Of a stretch of 64,000 nucleotides of DNA, positions 9,721 to 21,766 are shown in pieces (the stretch's first letter is position 1; every line of letters starts with the position of its first letter). Source of the DNA: Chloroflexota bacterium (GTDB lineage: Bacteria > Chloroflexota > UBA11872); the NCBI GenBank assembly GCA_022820025.1, contig JAJEGF010000030.1, positions 62,001 to 126,000 of the forward strand, read 5' to 3'. The notes under the pieces were generated by a model. That model was not told the DNA's origin. It did not search any database and saw only the letters and a list, made by a program, of their open reading frames with translations. The position numbers and the translations under genes are program-made.

Positions 9721-10803
9721 GTGCACAAAGCCCGGCAAAGCGTGACTCGCGCAGACAGGGACGAGACCCGTCCCATTCAAGGGCGTCGCAGTACACCATT
9801 GACTCGTAACCGCCGCATCTACGCCGCGCTCCTGGTTCCCGCCTTGGCCTTGGCCGTGGCCGCCTGTGGCGTCACCCCTCAGACCACGCTCGAACCCACC
9901 ACCGAAGCGGCCCGCACCGCGCGCGACCTGCTCATGTTCGTCTTCTGGGCCATGGTGGTCACCTTCGTGCTGGTGGAAGGCGCGCTGCTCTATTGCCTCA
10001 TCCGCTTCCGCCGCCGCAGCGGCGACGGTATCCCCGCCCAGACCCACGGCAACACCCCGCTTGAAATTGGCTGGACCATTGCACCGGCCATCCTGGTCGT
10101 GGTGATCGTCGTGCTCACTGTTCCGGCAATCTTCTCCAACGCACGCGCGGCCAGCCCGGACGCCCTGCAGGTTCGCGCCATCGGCCACCAGTGGTGGTTT
10201 GAGTTTCAGTACCCCGACATCGGGGTGGTGACCGCCAACGAATTGCACCTGCCCGTTGGCCGCGACGTGGAGATTCAGCTCGAAAGCAACGACGTGCTGC
10301 ACAGCTTCTGGGTCCCGAGCCTGCGCGGAAAGCTGGACATGGTGCCGGGCCGCGACAACAAGTTCACCATCAAGCCCGAAGTCACCGGCACCTTCCCCGG
10401 TCAGTGCGCCGAGTTCTGCGGAACGGCCCACGCGCTCATGAAGTTCTATGTGGTCGTGGAGACGCAGGCCGAATTCACCGCCTGGGCCGAGACCCAACGC
10501 GCCGAGCGCGTTCCACCCGCAAGTGACCTGGCCAGGCAAGGTGAAGAGACGCTGACCCTCGGCGGCTGCGTCGCGTGTCACACCATTCGCGGCACCGACT
10601 CGGCGGGCATCCTGGGTCCGGACCTGACCCACATCGGCGGCCGCCAGCACATCGCCGCCGGCCTCCTGGAGAACACGCCCGAGAACATGCGCGCTTGGTT
10701 GAGCGATCCGCAGGGCGTCAAGCCCGGCAACACCATGGTGATTCCCGAACTGACCACCGAGCAGCTTGACGCGCTGGTGGCCTACATGCAGGGCCTAAAA
10801 TAG
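9721..10803 (+). CDS. ctaC: Cytochrome c oxidase subunit II with C-terminal cytochrome c domain (caa3-type)
   Basis: 360 aa; signal/lipobox (AVAACG), two TMs, GHQWWFEFQYPD, VLHSFWVPSLRGKLDMVPG, CuA motif GQCAEFCGTAHALM, heme motif CVACH. Confidence 0.95.
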   Translation: MHKARQSVTRADRDETRPIQGRRSTPLTRNRRIYAALLVPALALAVAACGVTPQTTLEPTTEAARTARDLLMFVFWAMVVTFVLVEGALLYCLIRFRRRSGDGIPAQTHGNTPLEIGWTIAPAILVVVIVVLTVPAIFSNARAASPDALQVRAIGHQWWFEFQYPDIGVVTANELHLPVGRDVEIQLESNDVLHSFWVPSLRGKLDMVPGRDNKFTIKPEVTGTFPGQCAEFCGTAHALMKFYVVVETQAEFTAWAETQRAERVPPASDLARQGEETLTLGGCVACHTIRGTDSAGILGPDLTHIGGRQHIAAGLLENTPENMRAWLSDPQGVKPGNTMVIPELTTEQLDALVAYMQGLK

Positions 10804-10851
10804 GTATGCGCGCGCGACGCGGCCCACAGACGCCGCACGGAGGGTGACCGG

Positions 10852-12684
10852 ATGGCGACGGTAACGGCGACCGCCCCTGACACCCGTACGTTTGCCGGAA
10901 CGGCCTGGAGTTGGATCACCACGGTCGACCACAAGCGCATCGCCGTGCTCTACCTGGTCACCTCGCTCGCCTTCTTCATGCTCGGCGGGCTCGAAGCCCT
11001 GCTCATGCGCCTGCAGCTGGCCACGCCGGAGGCCGACGTCGTGTCGGCCGAGCGGTTCACCGAACTGTTCACCATGCACGGCACCACCATGGTGTTCCTG
11101 GCGCTCATGCCGCTCAGCGCGGCCTTCTTCAACCTGCTGGTGCCACTGATGATTGGCGCCCGCGATGTGGCCTTCCCGCGCCTGAACGCCCTCAGCTACT
11201 GGATTTACCTCTTCGGCGGCATCTTCATGAACATCAGCTTCGTCGCCGGCGGCGCGCCCAACGCCGGTTGGTTCGGCTACGCGCCGCTCACCGACACGGC
11301 CTTTGAAGCCACCCACGCCATCGACTTCTGGGCCTTCGGCCTCCAGATCCTGGGCGTCTCCTCGATCCTGGCCTCGATCAACTTCATCGTCACCATCATC
11401 AACATGCGTGCGCCGGGCATGACCCTGAACCGCATGCCCATGTTCGTCTGGATGAGCATGATCACGGCCTTCCTGATCATCTTCGCCTTCCCGGCCATCA
11501 CCATCGGCCTCGTCCTGTTGATCTTCGACCGCTACATAGAAACCAGCTTTTTCATTCCCGAAGGCGGCGGCGACCCCGTGCTCTGGCAGCACCTGTTCTG
11601 GGTCTTCGGTCACCCCGAGGTCTACATCCTCATCCTGCCGGCCATGGGCATCGTCTCCGAAATCCTGCCCACCTACTCGCGCAAGCCCCTATTCGGCTAC
11701 GCGGTCGTGGCCTACTCCGGAGCGGCCATCGCCCTGGTCGGCTTCGGCGTCTGGACGCACCACATGTTCACGGTCGGCCTGGGACCCATCGCCGACACCG
11801 CCTTCGCAATCTCCACCATGGCCATCGCCGTGCCCACTGGCGTCAAGATATTCAACTGGATCGCCACGCTTTACGGCGGCTCCATCAGCTTCAAATCGCC
11901 CATGTTGTTCGCCGTGGGCATGGTCTCCATGTTCATCATCGGCGGGCTCAGCGGCGTCATGCTCGGGTCGCCGCCCATCGACGCACAGGTGCAGGACACC
12001 TACTTCGTGGTCGCCCACCTGCACTACGTGCTGTTTGGCGGCACCGTGTTTGGCTTGTTCGGGGGCATCTACCACTGGTTCCCCAAGTTCACCGGCCGCT
12101 TCATGCACGACGGCTGGGGCAAGGTGCACTGGCTGCTGATGCTGATCGGATTCAACCTGACGTTCCTGCCTCAGCACATGCTCGGTATCGACGGCATGCC
12201 CCGCCGCGTGCACACCTACGCCGCCGACATGGGCTTCGACCTCTGGAACATGATGTCCACGGTCGGCTCCCTCATGATCGGGTTCTCGTTCCTGATCTTC
12301 ATCATCAACGCCCTGCGCTCCATCCGTCACGGCGAACCGTCCGGCAGCGATCCCTGGGACGGCGGCACCTTGGAGTGGACGATTCCCTCGCCGCCGCCCG
12401 TCTACAACTTCGCGCACATTCCGATCGTTGACAGCCGTTACCCCGCCTGGGACATCAAGCGCGGCGGCGGTCACACCGGCGCGGTGGCCACGGCTCCTGA
12501 GGCTGACGCCGAAGCCGACGAGCCGGACATCCACATGCCCAACCCCTCCTACTGGCCCATCGTCATGGCCGCCGGCATGGTGCTGGCCGCCTGTGGCCTG
12601 ATCTTCCACCAGGCATTCATCCTGCTGGGCGCGGTCCTCTTCGCCATTTCGCTGATCGGCTGGATCGAGGAACCCGCCGGATGA
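10852..12684 (+). CDS. ctaD: Cytochrome c oxidase subunit I
   Basis: 610 aa; TTVDHKRIAVLYLVTSL, MHGTTMVFL, WVFGHPEVYILILPAMGI, VWTHHMFTVG, DTYFVVAHLHYVLFGG. Confidence 0.97.
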   Translation: MATVTATAPDTRTFAGTAWSWITTVDHKRIAVLYLVTSLAFFMLGGLEALLMRLQLATPEADVVSAERFTELFTMHGTTMVFLALMPLSAAFFNLLVPLMIGARDVAFPRLNALSYWIYLFGGIFMNISFVAGGAPNAGWFGYAPLTDTAFEATHAIDFWAFGLQILGVSSILASINFIVTIINMRAPGMTLNRMPMFVWMSMITAFLIIFAFPAITIGLVLLIFDRYIETSFFIPEGGGDPVLWQHLFWVFGHPEVYILILPAMGIVSEILPTYSRKPLFGYAVVAYSGAAIALVGFGVWTHHMFTVGLGPIADTAFAISTMAIAVPTGVKIFNWIATLYGGSISFKSPMLFAVGMVSMFIIGGLSGVMLGSPPIDAQVQDTYFVVAHLHYVLFGGTVFGLFGGIYHWFPKFTGRFMHDGWGKVHWLLMLIGFNLTFLPQHMLGIDGMPRRVHTYAADMGFDLWNMMSTVGSLMIGFSFLIFIINALRSIRHGEPSGSDPWDGGTLEWTIPSPPPVYNFAHIPIVDSRYPAWDIKRGGGHTGAVATAPEADAEADEPDIHMPNPSYWPIVMAAGMVLAACGLIFHQAFILLGAVLFAISLIGWIEEPAG

Positions 12685-13277
12685 CCGCCGAGGCTCACGC
12701 CCACCACGAGGAGCACCACTCCTCCACCGGCCTCGACAACCGCAAGCTCGGCATGTGGGCCTTCCTGGGCTCCGAGACCATGTTCTTCGGCAGCCTGATC
12801 CTGGTCATGCTCATCAACAAGCACAACACGCTGGGCGGACCGGGTCAGGAAGTGCTGGACCTGGTCCTCACCTCGTTCACCACCTTCGTGCTGCTGACCA
12901 GCAGTCTTGCCATGGTGCTGTCGTTGGCCGCGTTCCGGAACGGCTCGCTGCTCTGGGGCCGCATCTGGCTCGGAATGGTCATGCTGATGGGGCTGATCTT
13001 CCTCGGCGGGCAGGTCTACGAGTTCACCGAGTTCGTAACCCACAAGCACCTCACCCCCTCCACCAACCTCTTCGGCGCCTCCTTCTACACCCTGGTCGGC
13101 TTCCACGGCGCCCACGTCGGCATCGGGGTCCTCTGGCTCGGCACCGTGTTGGCCTATTCCTGGCGCGGCCGCTTTCAGCCCGGCATGGACATGTGGGGCA
13201 TCGAGCTGGTCGGGCTGTACTGGCACTTCGTGGACCTGGTCTGGGTCGCCATCTTCACCCTCATCTACCTGATCTGA
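12681..13277 (+). CDS. ctaE: Cytochrome c oxidase subunit III
   Basis: 198 aa; KLGMWAFLGSETMFFGSL, GFHGAHVGIG, YWHFVDLVWVAIFTLIYLI; overlaps ctaD by 4 nt. Confidence 0.95.
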   Translation: MTAEAHAHHEEHHSSTGLDNRKLGMWAFLGSETMFFGSLILVMLINKHNTLGGPGQEVLDLVLTSFTTFVLLTSSLAMVLSLAAFRNGSLLWGRIWLGMVMLMGLIFLGGQVYEFTEFVTHKHLTPSTNLFGASFYTLVGFHGAHVGIGVLWLGTVLAYSWRGRFQPGMDMWGIELVGLYWHFVDLVWVAIFTLIYLI

Positions 13278-13627
13278 TGAGCGACACCCACGCCGCGCAC
13301 GGCGGCCACGGCGACGACATGGCGCACGACGCCGAGCATCGCCACGGCTACACCAAGTACCTCGTCGTCGGCGTCATCCTCACCGTCATCACCATCGTCG
13401 AGATCATGATTCCCAGCATCCCCGCCATCGCCGACGCCTTCACCCGCCCCGGGGTGGTGGGCTCGCTGCTGGTGCTCTCGTTCGCCAAGGGCGCGGGCGT
13501 GGTCGCCTACTACATGCACTTGCGGGACGACAACCGCCTGTTCACCGCGCTGTTCATGTTCCCCTTCAGCATCGCCTCCATGATCGTGCTGATCCTCTTC
13601 CTCTTTTTCTCGCTGACGGGCGGCTAG
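13277..13627 (+). CDS. Cytochrome c oxidase subunit IV-type protein
   Basis: MSDTHAAHGGHGDDMAHDAEHRHGYTKYLVVGVILTVITIVEIMIP..., 3 TM; ATGA overlap with subunit III. The track ORF 12755..13627 is over-extended upstream. Confidence 0.88.
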   Translation: MSDTHAAHGGHGDDMAHDAEHRHGYTKYLVVGVILTVITIVEIMIPSIPAIADAFTRPGVVGSLLVLSFAKGAGVVAYYMHLRDDNRLFTALFMFPFSIASMIVLILFLFFSLTGG

Positions 13628-13714
13628 GCTGGAAGGTAGGAGCTAGCGCGCACTGCCATCGCTGGCAAGCGCGGCGTTGCGATCAGCCAACACGGTAGGT
13701 GAGGAAGCGTTGAA

Positions 13715-14506
13715 GTGACCTTCTACCTCATCCCTGAAATCACGCTGGGCGTCGTGGTGCTGGTCGGCGCCTACGCCTACGCCGTCAGTCCCTGGAACCC
13801 GGACAGGCCGGGACGTGTCGGCCCGTGGCGCGTCAGCCTCTTTGTGATCGGGGCGGCAATCTTCTTCGCGGCCCTGCACCCGCCCATCGACACCCTCAGC
13901 GCCGAGTTCTTCAGCATTCACATGGTCCAGCACCTGATGGTGACCTTCATGGCGCCGCCGCTGCTGCTGCTGGGCATCCCGGCCTGGATGGTGACGCCCC
14001 TGCTCCGCCGGCCAATGGTGCGCGTCGCCTTTCGCTGGATCACCCAGCCCCTGGTCGCCGGGCTCACCGGCGTCGCCGTGTTCTGGGGCTGGCATCTGCC
14101 GACGCTCTACGAGGGCGCGCTGAACGACCGCATCATCCACGACGCGGCGCACGTGACCATGGTCGGCTCCGCGTTGCTGATGTGGTGGCCGGTGGTCAGC
14201 CGCGTCCCGGCCGCCCCCGCGGCCAGCGTGCCCATCCAGATGTTCTACCTGTTTCTGCTGACCCTGCCCTCGGGTCTGCTGAGTTCGCTCTTCGTCTTTG
14301 CCGGGGAACCCCTCTACCCGGCCTACCTGCTGGCCGCCGATCCCGGCGGCCTATCGGCCCTGGAGGACCAGCGGATCGGCGGTCTGATCATGAAGCTCGG
14401 CGGCACCCTCCTGCTCTGGACCGTCATCACCGTCAAGTTCTTCCGCTGGATGTCGCAGACGCCGGGCGAACGCGAACTGCTGGGTCGCGCCCCAAGAGGC
14501 GGCTAG
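13715..14506 (+). CDS. ctaG: Cytochrome c oxidase assembly factor CtaG (caa3_CtaG family)
   Basis: 263 aa polytopic; FFSIHMVQHLMVTFMAPPLLLLGIPAWM, FWGWHLPTLYEGAL, HDAAHVTMVGSALLMWWPV. Confidence 0.88.
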   Translation: MTFYLIPEITLGVVVLVGAYAYAVSPWNPDRPGRVGPWRVSLFVIGAAIFFAALHPPIDTLSAEFFSIHMVQHLMVTFMAPPLLLLGIPAWMVTPLLRRPMVRVAFRWITQPLVAGLTGVAVFWGWHLPTLYEGALNDRIIHDAAHVTMVGSALLMWWPVVSRVPAAPAASVPIQMFYLFLLTLPSGLLSSLFVFAGEPLYPAYLLAADPGGLSALEDQRIGGLIMKLGGTLLLWTVITVKFFRWMSQTPGERELLGRAPRGG

Positions 14507-14982
14507 CTACCGGACCCTGCCACGATGCTGGCCCGCGCGCCGCGCACTGCGTGGCCCGGCGTGGGATCCAACGCTTCGTACGTGCCCGGTTCCATGTCGG
14601 CTTCCAGGTAACCAGTCTGGCCCGGTCCGATCCGCGGCGAGTTGACCACGCCGCCCGGCAACCGGACCTCCAGGCTGTGCGTGTACGCGCCGATGTTGGT
14701 AATCGCAAATCGCACCCGCGGCGCGCTCGTGCGAATCACCGGCGGCAGAATTGCAAAGTCCCCGATCTGCACGGCCAGCTCCTCGCAAGTCGGCGGCGTA
14801 CAGGTCGTTTGCAGCGCCGTCACCGGATCCGGCGTGGGGTTCTCGATCACGGTCTGCATGGCGCCAACTTCACACGCGGCCAGTACGACAGCGACGGCGA
14901 CCAGTGCAATCAGACGCGGGGCAAGGGCGCGGGCTCGGGACATGCGGGGACAGCGATCCGTGGGGACTCGGGGCTGATTCAA
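14503..14982 (-). CDS. Lipoprotein with cupredoxin-like domain
   Basis: 159 aa; lipobox VVLAAC; ITNIGAYTHSLEVRLPGG...PGQTGYLEADMEPGTYEALDPTPGHAVRGARASIVAG resembles plastocyanin-like repeats. Confidence 0.55.
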   Translation of the reverse strand: MNQPRVPTDRCPRMSRARALAPRLIALVAVAVVLAACEVGAMQTVIENPTPDPVTALQTTCTPPTCEELAVQIGDFAILPPVIRTSAPRVRFAITNIGAYTHSLEVRLPGGVVNSPRIGPGQTGYLEADMEPGTYEALDPTPGHAVRGARASIVAGSGS

Positions 14983-15069
14983 AGCTTAGGGAAGCCCCCC
15001 ACCGCGCCGCAACACAATTGAGCGTGCCCGACAGTCAGCGCGTTGAAGCCAGAAACTGACCGACCCGTC

Positions 15070-15363
15070 TCAGGTCCAGAGCCTGTCTACGGCAACCAGC
15101 ACGCCGCCCAGTGCCGCGAGCAACACGATCAGCCGAATGGTCAAGCGCGTCTCGAGCGCGTGTAGATCCGCCTTCGTTGCGTAGTGCCGCAAAGTGCGAT
15201 CAAGCTCGTTGCGAAGTTCGCTGCGCTCATGGCGCAGTTCGCGTCGCAGGTCTTCCAGGGTCAACGGCCCGCTGTCCGCAGCCATTACACCAACTCCATC
15301 CCCGCCCCGAAACCGCCCCATCACTTCAGCCATTTTAGTTTCTGTCGCAGTACACAGTTGCAT
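15070..15363 (-). CDS. Small coiled-coil protein with C-terminal TM helix
   Basis: 97 aa; heptad-like LRRELRHERSELRNELDRTLRHYATKADLHALETRLT then LIVLLAALGGVLVAV. Confidence 0.45.
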   Translation of the reverse strand: MQLCTATETKMAEVMGRFRGGDGVGVMAADSGPLTLEDLRRELRHERSELRNELDRTLRHYATKADLHALETRLTIRLIVLLAALGGVLVAVDRLWT

Positions 15364-15725
15364 CCGACCGGCGCAGAGTTACCCAGCCTCGTCCCGACTG
15401 AACTTCGCCTGCAACCAAGCCGACCTGTCGGCGTATACTCAGGTAAGCGGTGACTTGCGCACCGCTGGGTCGGACGATGCGACGCGCGGGCGTTTTCGGC
15501 ACAAGCGCCTACCGCTTCGACAGGCGAACCATCCCTGTCCTCTTTCCAAACGCAGCCGCGCGACATCAGGCCGTCGGGAAACGCGCACGCCCGCGCGGCG
15601 GGTCGTCGTGTGTCCTGAGCGGTGGCTATCCGGCGGGGATGAGGGTTAGATTCAGGGAGCGCCGGGCACCCAACGCGCCGCAAGCGCGTCGGGACTTGCC
15701 GTAGCAGGGGGATGGTGAATGATCC

Positions 15726-16841
15726 GTGGCGGTTGAAGTCGCACTACATCTGAACGAGGAAACGCTCGAAAACGCCCTGGCCGAGCTTGTGGCCCTGGGC
15801 TCGGACCCGGGCTTTCTCAACAAGTCGGAACTCAAGAAAGTCCTGCCCGACGAGACCCACATCACGAAAGAAGTCGAGACCTGGTTCCGCATGCAGCTGG
15901 CCGAGGAAGAAATTGAGCTGCGCGACGAAGAACCGGAAGACACCGAAGGCAACGACGCCTCCAAGGTCACGACCATCCAGTCGCGACGGGAACGCGACCT
16001 GGAGCTCGAGTCCGCCAGCCAGGACACCGTTCGCAGCTACCTCAACGAGATTGGCCGAATCTCGCTGCTCACGGCCAAGGAAGAGGTCGACCTGGCGCAG
16101 CGCATTGAGCGGGGCGACGAGTCCGCCCGCGAACATCTCATCACGGCCAACCTGCGCCTGGTGGTGAGCGTGGCCAAGAAGTACACGGGCCACGGCATCC
16201 CGCTGCTCGACCTCGTCCAGGAGGGCAACGCCGGCCTGATGCGCGCCGCCGAGAAGTTCGACTGGCGTCGCGGCTACAAGTTCAGCACCTATGCCACCTG
16301 GTGGATTCGCCAGGCGGTTACCCGCGCCATCGCCGAGCAGAGCCGCACCATCCGGTTGCCGGTGCACGTGCACGAAAAACTCACCAAGTCCTACCGCGTG
16401 CAGCGCGACTTGCAACTGCGCCTGGGGCGTGAGCCGACCGACGACGAGATCGCCCACGAGATGGAGATGAGCGAAGAGCAGATCGGCGAACTCAAGCTCG
16501 CCGCCCGCCTGCCCATCTCCCTCGAAACGCCCATCGGCGAGGACGGCGACACCGAGATCGGACACCTCATCCCCGACGACGACGCCGTCGAGCCGGTCGA
16601 AGCCGCCACCTCCCAGATGCTGACCGAGCACCTCGAAGGCGTCCTGGAGATGCTGGATCCCCGCGAGCAGAAGATCCTGCGCATGCGTCACGGGCTCGAC
16701 GACGACACGCCCCGCACGCTCGACCAGGTCGGCCAGGAATTCGGGTTGACCCGCGAGCGCATTCGCCAGATCGAGTCCCAGGCCCTTCGCCGCCTGCGCC
16801 ACCCCCGCCTCGCCCGCAAGCTCAAGGACTTCCTGACCTAG
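15726..16841 (+). CDS. RNA polymerase sigma-70 factor, RpoD/SigA-type
   Basis: 371 aa; [106 protein letters not shown] start. Confidence 0.93.
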   Translation: MAVEVALHLNEETLENALAELVALGSDPGFLNKSELKKVLPDETHITKEVETWFRMQLAEEEIELRDEEPEDTEGNDASKVTTIQSRRERDLELESASQDTVRSYLNEIGRISLLTAKEEVDLAQRIERGDESAREHLITANLRLVVSVAKKYTGHGIPLLDLVQEGNAGLMRAAEKFDWRRGYKFSTYATWWIRQAVTRAIAEQSRTIRLPVHVHEKLTKSYRVQRDLQLRLGREPTDDEIAHEMEMSEEQIGELKLAARLPISLETPIGEDGDTEIGHLIPDDDAVEPVEAATSQMLTEHLEGVLEMLDPREQKILRMRHGLDDDTPRTLDQVGQEFGLTRERIRQIESQALRRLRHPRLARKLKDFLT

Positions 16842-16866
16842 GCATCCGCGGTATCGACTGACGCAG

Positions 16867-16899
16867 CAAGCCCCGCCGGCCGCAGGCCGGCGGGGCTTG
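16867..16899. terminator. Bidirectional intrinsic-type terminator hairpin between convergent sigma factor and groEL
   Basis: caagccccgccggcc-gca-ggccggcggggcttg: perfect 15-bp stem, 3-nt loop, placed between two convergent gene ends. Confidence 0.8.
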
Positions 16900-16921
16900 A
16901 GAGTTTCCAGGTGGGTGCGGG

Positions 16922-18661
<1,740 letters not shown>

Positions 18662-18922
18662 TTAGATGAAAAAGGCGCAACGCGCCAAGCGGCACGCCGC
18701 AGCGCACCGACGTTCGGTCCGCAAGTGTAACGCAGGATTGCCTGCCGAGGGACACGAGAAAGCACCGGACCAAGCGAGTCACCATACCGGCCCGTTCGAG
18801 GCATCAACGTCTCGGACCACCTCCGTGGACGGCGCCGAAGCAACCAGCGGTCAATTTGCCGGCGTCGTTTGCCCTGTGCAGCGCCCCGGTGGGATCGAAT
18901 CCGAGCATGGGGATGGCGAGGG

Positions 18923-21766
18923 TCAAATCGGCCGCCAGCCGTGTACTACGTCGTACACCTGCGCATCCGACACGCTCCCGGCGTTCGAGACTTCAAACCG
19001 GAGCACTGGGACGATGGATACGATTTCTCGCATCCCACGGTCTCCCCGGCCGGTAAGCCGCAGCGCCAGCATCCAGGGACCCGGCGACTGAGTCCGATCC
19101 GACGCTTGGACCGTGGTGTAAGCCCCATCTGCTCCAAGCACCGCCAGTCGTGACTTCCGCGTATTGAAGTCGTACGAGTGGGTCGTCGTCCCCCTCCCCG
19201 TTGCCGCCTGGCCGGCAAACCACTGCTCGATTTCGGGTTGCCCGTCACTTAGCAGGTACGGGATGCCCAACGCCGACGAGTCTGTGGGCACCACGACCCA
19301 ATCCTGGCCCGTCCACTGATCCGGCGCTCGCTCTCTCATGGTGGCGGTGAACGTCAGTCGCCCGTTTGCGGCGACCACGTCCGTGATGCTGACGCTGAAG
19401 GGAGACGGCACGACATTCGGCAGCGCCGCGACACTGTCGTTCGGAGCATAGACGGCGACCCCGTCGCGCGAGTTTCGCCAGACTCGTCGCCATTGCGCCG
19501 GAGGAAACAGCCAAGCCTCGTGCGGCCGCGGCACGGCGACGAGATCCGGCACGTGCGCGCCCAGCGGTGTCACCGTCCAGGGCGCAGGCGTACGCAGATG
19601 CAGGATTTCCGGGTCTCCGCCGGCCCCCACGACCCGCGCGTGGGCAGTGACCGACGCGACACGAAGCAAACGCAGCTTATTGTCCCAGTCTGTCTGTGGC
19701 GGCACGTATATGACCGTTCTTGGCGCCACTGCCCGCAGCGCCTCGTATGAGGCCGGATCCGGGCTGGTCTGCAACGCGAGGAAGGCGGGTCGGACGCCGT
19801 AGAGGGCCTCGTCGCCATCGCGCGCAAGGAGGCTGAATAGACGTGGATCCGCAAGCCAACTCCTCGCCCTCGGCGAGAGCGTCGCGAGCCACGCGTCCGT
19901 GGCGTATACGTACGCTAGGTTTAGCCGCCTGAATGAGCTGGGTTCCAGGTAGTGGCTGGCATCTTGGTACTCGGGCCCCGGACGCCAGGTGAGTTGGATG
20001 AGGCCCGCGAATCCCCAGTGGCTCGAGCGCCCGGTGTTCAGGAGCACGGCTAGGTTCAACGACGTGTCGAGCACACGTGCGTTCACGTCTGTGTGCTCCC
20101 TGATGTAGGCGGCCAAACGACTCGACATGCGAGACATCGGATGCCGTCGGAGCGTCGCCGAATCGTCCTTCGCAAGCTCCGCGGGCCATCCCCAGCCGGC
20201 GTTGGCCAGCTGCACACCGTGACTGAGTGTGCGGCCCAGGCCAATTGTGGGAGCCGCGACCGTGGGCCAGACAACCAGAAGCGCGAACAGCGCGCTCGCC
20301 GCATACCGCCAGCGACTGGACCGCAAGCTGGCGAGGCGCGCGCTGAGTACAAGCAACAGAGCAACAAGCGCGAAGTTGCGAGCGTGTCCCGCCACACGCC
20401 CAAGATCTTGGGGTCGCGGCGGGTAATCGAGCGCCAGCCAGGCCAACACCATCAGAGCGGAACCCGTCGCCAGAACCAGTACCAGCCGATCCCGCCGCGC
20501 GAGAGCCGCTGCCGCTCCCGCGACCGCCACCGGTCCCAGGCTCAGCAAGCCAACGCCGCCAGGTCGTGCCTCGAGGCCACCGATCACCAACTGCCGGCTG
20601 GCGTCGAGGTTGCGGGCCCAGGTCAGGCCGGGCAGGCCCGTGCCGCCGCTCAGAATCCCTGTGAGCGCCCCGCCACCAAACAGTAGCAACAAGCCTGCCA
20701 CCGTCAGTCCCGCGCCCGACTGCAGGCACGGCGCCAGCATCGCGGCCCCCCTTCGACGGTCGCGGACGAGCCGCAGAGCTTCCAGGCCGGCCCACAGGGT
20801 CGCAACGACCGGCGCGAGCGTCGTCACCAGGAGGCCCACGAATCCAACCAGGCCCGCCAGCGTCAGAGTGCTGAGCCATGTTGGCCGCTTCGAGCGAGCC
20901 GCGTGCAGCAAGACGACGAACGCTAGGGCGTATCCAAGCGGAAACGCGGGGGTCCAGACATCGGGCAGTGCGGTCAGGCCTCTTCCGACAGATTCGTCCA
21001 GCGGCCAGAAGACCTCGGAAAGGGAAGTGTGCAGGCCGGCGGCCGGCAGTCCGGCTGGCAATGCGATCCCCAGGATTCCAGAAACCCCGCCGGGGGCACT
21101 CCAAACGAACGTATGGAGGCCGTAGCTGAGCAGTAAGGGGGCGAGCGTCAGGGTGGATAGCCACGATCCACACCTCCGCATGGCAGTGACCACCACCAGC
21201 GCAAACCCCACCCATACGTAGACGCCCACTAACTCCCAAACGAACGCCAGGTCCGGTCCCGCCGGGGGCGCCAGCAGCCCGGCCAGCAGACTGGCGCCGT
21301 AGTGATATGTGGCTGTTGCTTCTGGATTGGAAGGCAGAGCAGCAGGAAATCCACCGGCCCGGATGGAAGCGGCTAGTCCAAGATCCTGGTAGAAATTTGC
21401 GATTCCTACCTGTTTCCGGCTGGCGAGCGCGGCCCAGCCCAGTACCAGCACGGCGCCGACAAATCCGGCCAACGTGCGGGCGCGCAGGCGGAGTCGGGTT
21501 GGTGACGCCCAGGCCAGCGCGGCGGTCAGGCCCAGGATCACCGCCCACCCCACCGCCGCACCGGCCATCCCGGGCACCGCGTACATGACGAAGTTGACAG
21601 TGATGCCCCAGAGCGCCGGCCCGACCACCAGGCCCTGGGCCAGGCCCGACAGTTCGTCGTCCTGCCGCAGCGCCACGCGCACGACGACGTACCCAACAGC
21701 GGCCAGGACGGCCAGTTCGGCGGCCAGCAGCAGCAAGCCCGGCAACACTGCCGGATCGACGATCAC
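18923..21766 (-). CDS. Large polytopic membrane protein with C-terminal soluble domain, GT-C-like topology, function unknown
   Basis: 947 aa; many hydrophobic helices in N-terminal ~550 aa, TYHYGASLLAGLLAPP loop, then a long soluble region. Confidence 0.7.
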   Translation of the reverse strand: MIVDPAVLPGLLLLAAELAVLAAVGYVVVRVALRQDDELSGLAQGLVVGPALWGITVNFVMYAVPGMAGAAVGWAVILGLTAALAWASPTRLRLRARTLAGFVGAVLVLGWAALASRKQVGIANFYQDLGLAASIRAGGFPAALPSNPEATATYHYGASLLAGLLAPPAGPDLAFVWELVGVYVWVGFALVVVTAMRRCGSWLSTLTLAPLLLSYGLHTFVWSAPGGVSGILGIALPAGLPAAGLHTSLSEVFWPLDESVGRGLTALPDVWTPAFPLGYALAFVVLLHAARSKRPTWLSTLTLAGLVGFVGLLVTTLAPVVATLWAGLEALRLVRDRRRGAAMLAPCLQSGAGLTVAGLLLLFGGGALTGILSGGTGLPGLTWARNLDASRQLVIGGLEARPGGVGLLSLGPVAVAGAAAALARRDRLVLVLATGSALMVLAWLALDYPPRPQDLGRVAGHARNFALVALLLVLSARLASLRSSRWRYAASALFALLVVWPTVAAPTIGLGRTLSHGVQLANAGWGWPAELAKDDSATLRRHPMSRMSSRLAAYIREHTDVNARVLDTSLNLAVLLNTGRSSHWGFAGLIQLTWRPGPEYQDASHYLEPSSFRRLNLAYVYATDAWLATLSPRARSWLADPRLFSLLARDGDEALYGVRPAFLALQTSPDPASYEALRAVAPRTVIYVPPQTDWDNKLRLLRVASVTAHARVVGAGGDPEILHLRTPAPWTVTPLGAHVPDLVAVPRPHEAWLFPPAQWRRVWRNSRDGVAVYAPNDSVAALPNVVPSPFSVSITDVVAANGRLTFTATMRERAPDQWTGQDWVVVPTDSSALGIPYLLSDGQPEIEQWFAGQAATGRGTTTHSYDFNTRKSRLAVLGADGAYTTVQASDRTQSPGPWMLALRLTGRGDRGMREIVSIVPVLRFEVSNAGSVSDAQVYDVVHGWRPI

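Noticed and set aside
9046-10650. 534-aa minus-strand ORF
   Set aside because: Antisense to the sugar isomerase and ctaC genes, which have clear motifs; shadow ORF.
19677-21548. 623-aa minus-strand ORF
   Set aside because: Alternate frame inside the 947-aa membrane protein; Arg/Gly-rich with no TM pattern.
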